From NCBI GenBank assembly GCA_946902985.2, contig OX336388.2, positions 373,971,387 to 374,035,386 of the forward strand: 64,000 nt of DNA. The letters run 5' to 3'. A program made the translations under genes and the position numbers. Below, one piece after another: positions 53,483 through 63,439 of the stretch. How positions within the stretch are numbered: position 1 is the first letter of the stretch; every line of letters starts with the position of its first letter. The DNA comes from Meconema thalassinum. Its lineage: Eukaryota > Arthropoda > Insecta > Orthoptera > Tettigoniidae. The notes below the pieces were generated by a model that saw only the letters and a list, made by a program, of their open reading frames with translations, searched no databases and was not told where the DNA came from.

Positions 53483-54978
53483 CAGTAGAGTCTCGCAAAA
53501 TCGGCACTCGGTAACCCGGCACTCCGGATTTCTCGGCCACCCTGACAGGAGAAAAAAATCATGATTTTTGTTTGTTTCTGTGTTTCCGCACAGAGCGTTA
53601 TTATGTTTTCTTTCGTCTTGCCCATCAATGGAATAATCGACGGTCAAATACGACGCGAAACAAGTTGACCTACAGTACATAGTAAGAAGAGTAACGACGA
53701 CCTGATAAATACAGGGACGGTACAGTACAGTACTGTTGGCAGTAAGAAGTAAACAAACGGTGTTCGCGCAGAGCGTTGTATTTATTTGATTGCGCATTCT
53801 CCGCAATTCTGTTTCTTCGCCCTCTTCGTGACGAGGCTTCAAGAAACAGGTTTCAAAGCGAAAAGCAAAAGAACATTACTTATTTTTTTGCAAAAAGTAA
53901 ATGGTAATTTTCATTAAGTGAAAAAACTATTTGCCTAAGGGAATTCTTTTGTACATATACTGTACAATGTACAAATTATAAAAATAATTTGTAGGATTAG
54001 TTTTTCTAAGTTTTTTATGTTGTTGTTTGAGTCTTCAGTCTTTTGACTGGTTTGATGCAGCCCTCCATGCCTCCCTGTCCTGAGCTAATCGTTTCATCTC
54101 TACATAGCTACCACACCCTACATCCGAGGCAATCTGTTTAACATATTCTAACCTTGGTCTACCCCTACAGTTCTTGTCCTCGACCCTTCCTTCCATAACT
54201 AAGCTTGCTATTCCTGGGTGTCTTAGTAAGTGTCCTACTAGCCTATCTCTTCTCTTCATTAGCAGTCGCCAGAAACATCTCTCCTCTCCCACTAGTCTTA
54301 ATACCTCTTCGTTTGTCACCCTATCTACCCATCTGATCTTCATCATTCTCCTGTAACACCACATTTCAAATGCCTCAATTCTCCTCTTTTCTGCTGCACC
54401 AATAGTCCAAGTTTCACTTCCATAGAGCGCCAAGCTCCAGACAAAGGCTTTCAAAAATGACTTCCTAATACCTAAATCTATATTCGATTTCAACAGATTC
54501 CTTTTTTGTAGAAAGGCTTTCTTGCCTGAGCCAACCTACTTTTTATATCCTCTTTGCTTCGTCCATCACTGGTTATTCTGCTTCCTAAGTAACAGAAGTC
54601 TCCTACTTCCTTCAGCTTTTCACCTGCCAATTTGATCTCCATAGAGGTTTCTGATTTATTTCGGCTGCATTCCAGTATTTTTGTTTTACATTTATTAATT
54701 TTCATCATGAAGACGGAATCCGTAATTGTTTTCCGTGATTATATGCAGTACAGTAGTACAGCACTGAACTATATATTAAAGTACTGTAATTGTAGTGGCT
54801 TAATCGTTTTAAAACTTGTGTTTCTGTTAAAAACAAATAAATGTACTGCATTGCATTCCTTTTAAACCAAAACAAACAGCTTATTTCTGCTTTTGAGCAC
54901 ATTTCCCGATAACCCGGCATTTTCGCGAACTCGGCCACTCTTCGGTCCACATTAGGCCGAGTTTGCGAGACTCTACTG
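53483..54978. mobile_element. pogo/Tigger-type non-autonomous element split by a LINE
   Basis: The termini CAGTAGAGTCTCGCAAAATC and its complement at the right (GAGTTTGCGAGACTCTACTG) match over about 23 bp and are flanked by TA (53,481-53,482, 54,979-54,980). Subterminal CGGTAACCCGGCACTCC on the left is mirrored by ATAACCCGGCATTTTCG on the right. CAGT...CTCG...CCGGC ends with a TA duplication are typical of the pogo/Tigger branch of Tc1/mariner. I see no DDE domain. The L-A LINE copy at 54,020-54,708 lies within, leaving an original length near 0.8 kb. Confidence 0.82.
54020..54708 (-). pseudogene. LINE 3' remnant (family L-A), copy 3
   Basis: The minus strand reads MMKINKCKTKILECSRNKSE, KLKEVGDFCYLGSRITSDGR, SKEDIKSRLAQARK, a shift, SNIDLGIRKSFLKAFVWSLA, LYGSETWTIGAAEKRRIEAF, EMWCYRRMMKIRWVDRVTNE and RGRPRLEYVKQIASDVGCGS, with a stop near 54,035. 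The (CAA)n tail shows as GTTGTTGTTT at 54,018-54,028. It is the best preserved of the three L-A copies and begins just after the RT palm, 5'-truncated on insertion into the pogo-like element. Confidence 0.87.
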
Positions 54979-54984
54979 TAGTGA

Positions 54985-55355
54985 CGATGGGAATTGACAG
55001 ACGTATGTTCTATTGACACAACTAGCATTTCTATCCAGCGCTGCTCGGATTTGAAATTTGAATTCAGGGAACAACAATGTTGCAGAATATACTGAAGAAA
55101 GTGCAGCTTCTACGAAAGGCGTTCTCAACGTGGCAGCACGGTGTTCTTTAAATGAAACTTGGTGCTCTCGTCATACGAGCCAAAAGTGCTCACCAACACA
55201 AGCTCCCGTAACATCCACTCTTCAATTCAAATTTTGTTGCACGAACCGGCATAATAGTGTTTACATTACAAGTTTTGACACTCAAAATTTATCTCTTTTA
55301 TGAAATAGTATTTTTAAATCTACAGTAAAAATATTTTGGTTGGTTGGTTGCTTTG
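54985..55355. other. Spacer, nothing recognised
   Basis: Short frames without domains. Confidence 0.4.
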
Positions 55356-55359
55356 TTGG

Positions 55360-56219
55360 TTGGTTCCTCAGTTTAGGGGCTGAAACAATGCGGTCATGTA
55401 GCCCCGTGTACTTTGGGTATGTGTAGAATCTGTCTGATAACCGGTGTATTGTAATGCTGTACTAGTATGTGTTATAAATACGGCCCGCTGCCCCCAATGT
55501 CTTCTTATGTATAAAAAAAAGGCTCAACATTTTCTCTGCAGTGACATGTATCAAAGTCATCAAAATGAGATTCTTTACCTTGATGCCTTGTTCCATAGAA
55601 GAGTAAATGAATGACAGAAAAAAAGCACGCTCCACCACGGGAAAAATAATACCCTGTTTTTGTTGCCATGAGAAAGGAATGTCAATGTCATGGAATGCCA
55701 ATATCCCAATTCATGATCATTTTTAAGGTAGGCAATGAGGTATAAACCCGCGTAATCCCGACATTCTCATGTAATGGGGAATAAAACTTAGCCAATCCTG
55801 GTCCCTGAAAAATTTTAAGAGCGTTAAAAATCCCTCAGTATGCCTTACTTCGAAGGGGAATTAAAGCTGGCAGTCCCATGTCATAGATTTATGGCATGAT
55901 ACAGAACCTTCCACTAATTACACTTGTGTGAAATTAAATTATAGGTTAGATTGTACTAACGCTCTTAGGTTCCAACGTTAGTCGGCAGGAGCCGACTGCG
56001 GTGGCATCTAGTAACCAAGTTCAGAGCTAGTTGGTCGTTGACGGTGGCGTTTGTTAGCAAAAGTTGGAACTACTTTGTCCTTGCCTGAATTACAGATAAC
56101 ACACACTAATACAGCCATCACATTTAACACCGGTTATCACATAGATTCTACACACACCCAAAGTACACGGGGTTACTTACCGCGTTGCCACAGCCCCTAA
56201 ACTGAGGAGCCAACAAACC
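55360..56219. repeat. Inverted pair of SINE 3' modules around an S1-type body
   Basis: CCTCAGTTTAGGGGCTG, TGTAGCCCCGTGTACTTTGG and GATAACCGGTGT at 55,366-55,446 recur inverted at 56,102-56,205. Between them 55,800-56,075 is the S1 body (TTTTAAGAGCGTTAAAAATC; GTTGGAACTACTTT). The S6 SINE at 15,340 ends with the same module. Confidence 0.7.
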
Positions 56220-57100
56220 ATCCCTGAAAATTTCATTAAGATCAGCTGGGTCGTTTAGGCGTCAATCCCGAACAAACTAATAGACGGATGGAGAGAAACT
56301 TGACTGAACTTTTCTTATTATGGAGAGATTAACACCTTTATGCAGTGTGCCATGTTTTATTTCCTTCTCCCAGCTTTTCTTAATTTACGGAAAAACTTTT
56401 ATGTTGCTGCTTCCTCTCTCTTCACTCCGACTGGGATGTATCAAGTAAGCTCTCGGTGATAATCTCTTGAAGACTTTACAATCTCGTCGTCCGGGCTATG
56501 ATAATAGCGTTTAACAGTTCCTGATTCTGTCCAACTGGGTGAAGAAGGGTTTATTAGTTATATTGTTGTTTTTAGGGGCGTTACAGCGAGAAACAACTTC
56601 AGAAACAGGGTTTGTTAGTTGCATATAAGTGCGAAAAATTGATAATTTTGTGACGTTAAAGTGAGGTTCTTCTGCATATTTATGCAAACACCACAACGGC
56701 ACATAAAACATTCACACTGGTGTGTTAAGGTGCAGCGGTCAAGCAGATTGCTTCTCTACGAGGTGGACAGTATTCGATTTCCAATTAATGCAGGTGGGAT
56801 TTTTGAGGTGAAATGTCATGTAGGTACAGTGGTTCGGATTCAACGCTAAATAGAGGTTCAGCAGCCTATGATCGCGAGATTAAAAGTCACATAATACAAC
56901 AAGCTTTCTTCCTTTAACATTTACACTCAATCTACATTCTCAAGTGTGCGTTAAACTCAAAGAACTTGTTCTCTTTTTATTTTTTATTTCCGTATGTTTT
57001 TGTTTATTATTATAAATATTAGTTTGTTTTTTATTATTATTTTAGACATATATTCAGGTGTCTATCTCTAAATTTCAATACAATTAATCTATTTCCAGAG
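56220..57100. other. Spacer, nothing recognised
   Basis: Short frames only. AT-rich from 56,960. Confidence 0.4.
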
Positions 57101-57265
57101 GGGCAGATAACCTCACTGTTCCACCCCTTAAAACAACAATGTTGTTGTTGATTCCTTTTAGAAGCTTTACGGCATCGTGGTTATGTAGCCCCGTGTACTT
57201 GGGTGCGTAGAAATTGTCTGATAACCTGTGGCACTGTGATCTCTGACCTAGTGTGTGTATTTGTA
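57085..57265 (-). repeat. SINE tail modules
   Basis: GGGGCAGATAACCTCACTG and CCACCCCTTAAAACAACAA (57,100-57,139) resemble the 3' end of R5. TAGCCCCGTGTACTTGGGTG follows as the inverted S6 3' module. Confidence 0.55.
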
Positions 57266-57269
57266 ATTG

Positions 57270-57445
57270 AGCTAGCTTGCCACGGTGGGTGAGTGGTCAA
57301 CGTGTCGGTCTACTAACCCCAAGCTTGCAGGTTCGCTCCTGGCCGTGGTAAGTCATTTTTGAAAGCCGGCAAAAATTACGACAGCATGTCATACGATGTT
57401 GGCATGTCAAAGAACCCATTTCAAAGCAGTAGGCCGTGTTCATAA
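57270..57445 (+). repeat. tRNA-derived SINE (family S11)
   Basis: Head GCCACGGTGGGTGAGTGGTC (A box) and GCAGGTTCGCTCCTGG (B box), body GGCATGTCAAAGAACCC. Confidence 0.6.
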
Positions 57446-57710
57446 TGACAAAATTAATCTCGGGAGTTTCCGCCAACACAAAGTACCTTATTTCTCTGCT
57501 AGAAAGAGCTATAGTGATCATGGAGCTTAGATATGGTTCCTCAGTTGAGGGGCTGCGACAACGCGATCATGTAGCCCCTGGAGCTTAGATATCTAACCTC
57601 CTTGACTTTCATAGCGCTTCAAGGAACAATGAAATTCGACATGCAAGCTACCCTCTGGGTGTCAGATAACAAAGCCTGCACCCGGCACCCGAGGCCATAC
57701 CATATTCTTC

Positions 57711-57841
<131 letters not shown>

Positions 57842-57849
57842 AGGTATGA

Positions 57850-58185
57850 TTCGGATAGGAAGCGGCCGTAGCCTCTCAGACAGATAGATACGCAAATAGG
57901 CTAGTCCCTGGTGGCAAAATCACAATAAAACGACAATTTAAATATATATAATGAATGAAAAACGGTTAAATTGCCTAGAGTAGAAGTGGGAAACCACGAA
58001 AAACCACTTCCAGGATGGCTGAGTTAGGAACCGAAGCTGCCTATTTTCAGTGTTGCCTCACGTGGCTGAGTGTAACCCGTACCAGCCTTCAGACGAGAAT
58101 TAATTTTCTTGGCAGAGCCGGGAATCAAACCCGGGCCTCCGCGGTGACAGCCAAGAATGCTAGCCACCACGCAAAAAGGTGGTTA
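57850..58185 (-). repeat. tRNA-derived SINE (S9-like) with a 105-bp module (R7)
   Basis: The minus-strand head carries GGGTTTGATTCCCGG (B box). AGTGGTTTTTCGTGGTTTCC matches the S9 body. Between GGAAGCGGCCGTAGCC and GTAGAAGTGGG, the usual S9 segment is replaced by 57,874-57,975, nearly identical to sequence at 61,170-61,245 plus 61,580-61,606. Confidence 0.7.
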
Positions 58186-58321
58186 AAACAGCAATAGCAA
58201 ACTATAGACGTGTGCACATTTTTAGACTGAACGCCAGTTTTCCAACATTTAATTTTTACATTTTTATGATTTAATGCAGTAAAATTGTTTGCAAGGTGGT
58301 GAAATCGTTTCAAATATTTAA

Positions 58322-58518
58322 AAAAAGGAAGCTTTTAGTTTTATGTGACCGTTCATCATGCGATCATGAGCCACAGGACCTCCATTTTACGTGGAATCCG
58401 AACCAAAGGACACAGGACATGGCATTTCACTTCGAAAATCTCACATGCATTGACCGGGAATCGAACCCGATCCACCTTGGTGAGAAGCTAACAGCTTGAC
58501 CGCTGCGCCATCACGTCC
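58322..58518 (-). repeat. SINE family S3, copy 2, with 16-bp target duplication
   Basis: CGTTTCAAATATTTAA stands on both sides (58,306-58,321 and 58,519-58,534). The minus-strand head has TGGCGCAGCGGTCAAGC and GGGTTCGATTCCCGG. The duplication is perfect, which implies a fairly recent insertion. Confidence 0.9.
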
Positions 58519-58584
58519 CGTTTCAAATATTTAATTAATAGTCTTAATTACATTTTATTTTAAGAAACTGATTAAAATGATTTC

Positions 58585-59060
58585 TTATGTTCGACGATGT
58601 CGAAATGTAAATATTATATGTCAGCTGTATCGTAATGAGGGTCATTATAACACTATTTTTCATTATGAAACAGTTTCTCCCACCAATTAGAACTCAAGAA
58701 ACAGTTGTGTGACCAATTAGGTAAGGATAGTATCGCACCTGCTCTGACTTCCACGGCCTTCTATTTTAAATTTCACTGCGTGGCTTCTAGTGTCATAGTG
58801 AGGTATTCCAGGAGGCCATGGTATTCTCTGCGTCCCATGCGCTCTGTTCAGTACATAAAACTGGCGAAATCTCGATAGATATTTTTGAATATTTATGTTC
58901 GAACATAAAATAGTTAAAATTATCGTCGAACATAAACAGTCGAATGCAACTCGCCGATAATGGTAATTAAGACACTCGTATGGAAATTATAAAACTTTCT
59001 ACGCTCGTTTTATAAACATATTCGGGTCTTAATTATTGCCATTATAGACTCGTTGCATAA
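58585..59060 (+). repeat. Repeat R3, copy 2 (longer form)
   Basis: CATTATGAAACAGTTTCTCC, GACCAATTAGG, TTCCACGGCCTTCTA, TTATCGTCGAACATAAACAG, GCAACTCGCC and ACGCTCGTTTTATAAAC match the minus-strand copy at 10,625-10,930. A block of about 120 bp (58,790-58,910) is present only here. Confidence 0.8.
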
Positions 59061-59455
59061 TGTACTATTTTAGAATTTCCTTGCTAATGCATAATTTCAC
59101 CCGTTTCGATTTGATTAGTTTAGTCTAGATTTTGTCAGAATTTATAGGAAATGAATTTGAAGTATTTTATTACTCATGGTCCAATCTTGAACTTTTCAAA
59201 TATTCGTGGACAATGGATTCAAATTACCTCATATAGATGGTACCGTACATTCCAAAGTACATGAAAAAAAGGAAACCGATCCAACTCAGGTATCCCTCAG
59301 AATCTCCAATTTTGAAAATTTCCAGGCGCAATATCTTATGGGAAAAGTTGTAAGTCCATAGAGGAGAATAAATCACTAAGATAATATGATTTTGAATACA
59401 AATGTGTGATTGATTTACATTCATTATTTAACTCAAAGCAAGCCTTCTATGTCAG
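59060..59455. other. Spacer, nothing recognised
   Basis: AT-rich with short frames. Confidence 0.4.
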
Positions 59456-59459
59456 AAAA

Positions 59460-59939
59460 CAATGTCCCTCAGCTCACGTAAAAGAATAATGAAATCTTAT
59501 GTTTGGTCCGTTGCGTTGTATTGTGCTGAGACCTGGACGTTAACCAAGAGTGATATTAAGAGTCTATAAACCTTTGAGATGTGGTGTTGGCGTCGGCTAC
59601 AACGGATAAGTTGGGTGGAGAAGAAGGCTAACATTGAACCTTGTTGAAGAAAAGAGACAGCTGGTGAGTCAGATTAGGAAGGGACAACTTTTGTGGATGG
59701 GACATAGGCTTCGACATAGGAATGTGTTGTCGGAAATATTGGAAGGTAAAATACCAGGAAAATGCTCTCGTGGAAGACCAAGAAAGACATTCATGATGAC
59801 ACTTCTTGTGAACTCAGGATGCAGGAGCTATGCAGACGCCAAACGTACATCACAGGATCGACCCGGTTGGAGAAAACTCGTCGCAGGGGCAAACCAATTC
59901 AGCCTGAATTACTCTAAGACGAAGAAGAAGAAGATTTAA
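59460..59939 (+). pseudogene. LINE 3' remnant (family L-E)
   Basis: The reading LSSRKRIMKSYVWSVALYCA, ETWTLTKSDIKSL, a stop, TFEMWCWRRLQRISWVEKKA, a shift, then VEEKRQLVSQIRKGQLLWMG, HRLRHRNVLSEILEGKIPGK, CSRGRPRKTFMMTLLVNSGC and SYADAKRTSQDRPGWRKLVA ends at 59,939. Fits a LINE C-terminus (ALYCAETWTL, FEMWCWRR, GH..RH.N.L, GRPR). One stop and one shift are seen. An SB SINE starts 10 bases past the end, flanked by a duplication of the sequence at the stop. Confidence 0.78.
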
Positions 59940-59949
59940 CTCTAATAAT

Positions 59950-60258
59950 GCCTCCGTGGCATAGGTGGCAGCACGCCGGCCTCTCACCGCTGGGTCCGTG
60001 GTTCAAATTCCGGTCACTTCATGTGAGATTTCTGCTGGACAAAGCGGAGGCAGACAGGTTTTTATCCGGGTACTCCGGTATTTCCCGTCATAAATTTCAT
60101 TCCAGCATCTGTCATCTGTCATTCATTTAATCATTGCCCCAGGCGAGTGCGACAGGCTTCGGCAGTAGGCACAGTTCATATCCTCGCCACTAGATGGGGG
60201 CTTCATTCATTCCATTCCCTGACCCGGTCGGTCGACTGGAAGCATGCTGTGGATTTTC
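59950..60258 (+). repeat. SINE family SB, copy 3, with 16-bp target duplication
   Basis: ATTTAACTCTAATAAT lies at 59,934-59,949 and 60,259-60,274. Head GCCTCCGTGGCATAGGTGGC (A box), GTGGTTCAAATTCCGG (B box), 3' end GCTGTGGATTTTC. Confidence 0.9.
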
Positions 60259-60274
60259 ATTTAACTCTAATAAT

Positions 60275-61010
60275 AATAATTTGCAAACCAATGTACTAAC
60301 TTTCACATTAGGTATGCCGGATTGATAAGCACGTTGTTCCTAGGCGACAAAAATAGTAACATCCTAAGGCACGGGCTGTACTGGAATAAAGAATGTGAGG
60401 GGTAACAAGCCTCGCCACAATGAGATAGCGGGGAAGCGTGCTGATGGACCGATACGGGCTCCTCCAGCAAACTCCACTTTCATGAGCAGTAGCGCCTCTT
60501 TTACGAGACACCAAACGAGATGGAGCCGATAGAATGTACATCCACTTGCCGTCGTGAGATATGACTTTATAAAACCAAGTCCCTCTCAGACATCTCTCCC
60601 GTCTTAAAATGTGGGGAGAAAAGGTCCAATCTAATTAAAAATTGGACTGATAAAAATTGTCTTCCAATCCAGTCTCCAACAGTTTGCAGAAGTTATTACA
60701 GTATATCCTCCGATTGTAATTAAACATAGAGGGTGAAGTGCTAAGGAAAGTAATCTTTATGGTCCAGAAATAAAACGTGTTCAGCATGGATCTACCACAC
60801 TTCATCGAATGCTCGCATTACGAAGCAATTTTACATCACGTGTGGATATTCTATTGAGCTCAATGTTTGGCATTGTGTATTCGGGTAAAAGAGATGACAA
60901 AAAGCCAATATTAATATCATTTGTAATTTTCGCCCTATATTTGGAGAATTCATTATCGAAAGTGTGTCCTCAATTCCAAAGGTGTGGACAGATGAAGGAA
61001 GGAAGCGCTA
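60275..61010. other. Spacer, nothing recognised
   Basis: No coding or repeat ends identified. Confidence 0.4.
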
Positions 61011-61011
61011 A

Positions 61012-61168
61012 TCTCGTGATATGAGCCACGAGACTTCCATTTATTTTAAGCCAAATCCGAACCGATGGACGTGACATTTCACTTCGAAATTCTCACTTTT
61101 ATTAACTGGGAATTGAACCCGGTCCGCCGTGGTGAGAGGGAAGCAACTTGATTACTGCACCATCACGC
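61012..61168 (-). repeat. SINE family S3, copy 3
   Basis: The minus-strand head GGCGTGATGGTGCAGTAATC and B box GGGTTCAATTCCC, with TGAGAATTTCGAAGTGAAAT in the body. Confidence 0.75.
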
Positions 61169-61245
61169 CTCTCAGACAGATAGATATGCAAATAGGCTAG
61201 TCCCTGGTGGCAAAATCACAATAAAACGACAATTTAAATATATAT

Positions 61246-61564
61246 GAAATGAAAATCCACAGCCTGCTTCCAGTCTCCGACCGGGTCAGGAATGGAATGA
61301 ATGAAGCCCCATCTAGCGGCGAGGATATGAACTGTGCCGGCTGCCGAGGCCTGGGCAAATGATTAAATGAATGACAGATGAAATGAAATGATAGTGGAGA
61401 GTGTTGCTGGAATGAAATTGTGACAGGGAAAACCGGAGTACCCGGAGAAAAACCTGTCTGCCTCCGTTTTGTCCAGCACAGATCTCACATGGAGTGACCG
61501 GGATTTGAACCACGGACCCAGCGGTGAGAGGCCGGCGTGCTGCCGCCTAAGCCACGGAGGCTCC
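61246..61564 (-). repeat. SINE family SB, copy 4, nested in R7 with 15-bp target duplication
   Basis: AATTTAAATATATAT lies at 61,231-61,245 and 61,565-61,579. The copy is full length: minus-strand head GGAGCCTCCGTGGCTTAGGC, GTGGTTCAAATCCCGG. The uninterrupted R7 sequence at 57,874-57,975 shows the empty site. Confidence 0.93.
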
Positions 61565-61615
61565 AATTTAAATATATATAATGAATGAAAAACGGTTAAA
61601 TTTCCTAGAAACACA

Positions 61616-61620
<5 letters not shown>

Positions 61621-61645
<25 letters not shown>
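61621..61645. repeat. (AAT)n microsatellite
   Basis: Eight AAT units followed by A-rich sequence. Confidence 0.85.
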
Positions 61646-61651
<6 letters not shown>

Positions 61652-61737
61652 TAAAAAATATTAATTATTATTTCAACCCTTTTCATCCAACACACATTAA
61701 CATGATTGTACTAATATCCACAAGTCTATTTTCTTAC

Positions 61738-62694
61738 TTTATACAAAACTAAGAAATGTATTTACAGTTCATTAGAACAAATTATTTTGTTATATGGAGC
61801 AGAAACTTGGATGTTAAACAGACGGCTAGCAAATTATTAGTAACAGATTGATTATTGGAGGAGGGCGGCAAGAAAATCAAGGCTGGATAAAATTAGAATT
61901 ACGAAAATCAGAGATTTTTTTAAAGTCGTTTACCTTCCAGGTTGGTGGAACCCACGGACTCAGCGAGGGAACTCACCGCTACCGCCTCTACGGGCAGTGT
62001 CCTAGAGCTGGGAACATTGAATCGGAAGGGATAGAACTGGTGATGTGCGATTGGCACCTCGCCCAGGTGGCCTCACCCGCAAAGCGAACAGGGGCCTCAT
62101 GAGGGAAGGTAAGGGATGGTGAGGATGGATAGGCAAGGAAGAGGGAAGGAGGCGGCCGTGGCCTTGAAGAAGGTACCATCCCGGCATTTGCCCGAAGACG
62201 AAGTGGGAAACCACGGAAAACCACTTCGAGGATGGCTGAGGGGGAATCGAACCCCCTCTACTCATTTGGGCCACCCGAGGCTGAGTAGACCCCGTTCCAG
62301 TCCTCGTACCACTTTTCAAATTTCGTGGCAGAGCCGGGAATCGAACCCAGGACCTCCGGGGTGGCAGCTAACCATGCTGACCGCTACGCTACGGAGGCGA
62401 CTTATCAGAGAAATTATGCAGGTAAAATAAATGTACCAGAAGTGGTTGAAGAAAGAACATTACAATGGTTTGGACATGTGAAATGGATGCAGAATAGTAG
62501 AATTCCAAATTTAAAGTTACATTGGCAAGTTGAAGGCAAACGAAACTGGGTAAACCAAGAGAACAATGGCTGGATGGTGTAAAGAGTAGTATGGCTACCA
62601 GAGACTTAACCAAGGAAGATGCTGAAGACCTCAATTTGTGGGGGAGTAGAATAATTTTGGGTAGAAGGAAAACTACTCTATTGTAAAATATTCT
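61738..62694 (+). pseudogene. LINE 3' remnant (family L-C), copy 2, split by a SINE
   Basis: The first part parallels the minus-strand remnant at 1380-1830 (ATATGGAGCAGAAACTTGGA; GAGGGCGGCAAGAAAATCAAG). After the SINE the reading resumes with NVPEVVEERTLQWFGHVKWM, QNSRIPNLKLHWQ and NNGWMV, and the DNA continues through TGTGGGGGAGTAGAATAATT. W.GHV+.MQN.RIPNL identifies the LINE C-terminus. R5 interrupts the 3' end at 62,695. Shifts and stops make it dead. Confidence 0.8.
61915..62403 (-). repeat. tRNA-derived SINE (family S9), copy 2, with 8-bp target duplication
   Basis: ATCAGAGA lies at 61,907-61,914 and 62,404-62,411. The minus-strand head GCCTCCGTAGCGTAGCGGTC (A box) and GGGTTCGATTCCCGG (B box) are well kept, and the 3' end is T-rich on the plus strand (A-rich tail). 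The surrounding LINE sequence is continuous when this is removed, as the L-C copy at 1660-1720 shows. Confidence 0.92.
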
Positions 62695-63426
62695 CCCCCA
62701 GGAGCTCACGACTAGTGATACGTGGGTTGGCGACCAAGGGGCCCCAGCTGAGTTCGGCATTACTTCCACTTACTAGTGCCGGGCTCCTCTCTGTCATCTT
62801 TCCTATCGACCTCCCTTGGTCAACTCTTGTTCTTTTCCAATCCCGACGGTATTAGGGTATCCAAGGCCTACGGAGACTTTCACTTTCCCGCCTTAATTGG
62901 CCCTTTTCTCATCTTTCCTGATGCCCTCATTCTTCGAGGGCCCAGCCTTCTTTTTTTTCTTTTCATGAAATGTCCTGCCTTCAGCACAGGGCCCTCAAGG
63001 AGGCAGGGTGTGTGTAGCCCCACCACTTTTGGTGCACTCTGGATATTGGTACACCCTCAAGGGCTCACGGCTGGTGAGTTCGGGATTTGGCGACCCCGAG
63101 GGATCCCTGAGCTGGATCAAGTATTTTCCCCCCTTTGGAGTGGACTCTTTCCCTTTCCTCGCTACCTATCTTGGTTTTCCTTCCTTCCTTCCAAGAGCCT
63201 CAATTCTCATTATTCGAGGGTTGAGGGCATTTCCTTTCCTCCAGTATTTTATTTACATCCTTCTCCTACTTGTTTCGCGTTTCCTCTTCTAGTTTGTAAG
63301 TGAGTAGTTAGTTTTAGTTGTAAGTTTCATTTTATCACCTCTCATTTCCACTATCACCCAGACCAGTAGGGGCCGATAACCTAGATGTTAGGCCCCTTTA
63401 AACAACAATTATCAACATCATCAACA
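62695..63426 (+). repeat. Repeat R5, copy 2, with 13-bp target duplication
   Basis: TGTAAAATATTCT at 62,682-62,694 and TGTAGAATATTCT at 63,427-63,439 differ at one base. The 5' end starts CCCCAGGAGCTCACG. The 3' end is GGGGCCGATAACCTAGATG, TTAGGCCCCTTTAAACAACA and ATCATCAACA, a tail typical of polyneopteran retroposons. A 175-codon frame inside is pyrimidine-rich and unlike any protein I know. It is a non-autonomous retroposon or a truncated LINE 3' end. Confidence 0.75.
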
Positions 63427-63439
63427 TGTAGAATATTCT

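Noticed and set aside
62776..63303. A 175-codon open frame
   Set aside because: It lies inside repeat R5, is pyrimidine-biased, matches no domain, and R5 ends like a retroposon.
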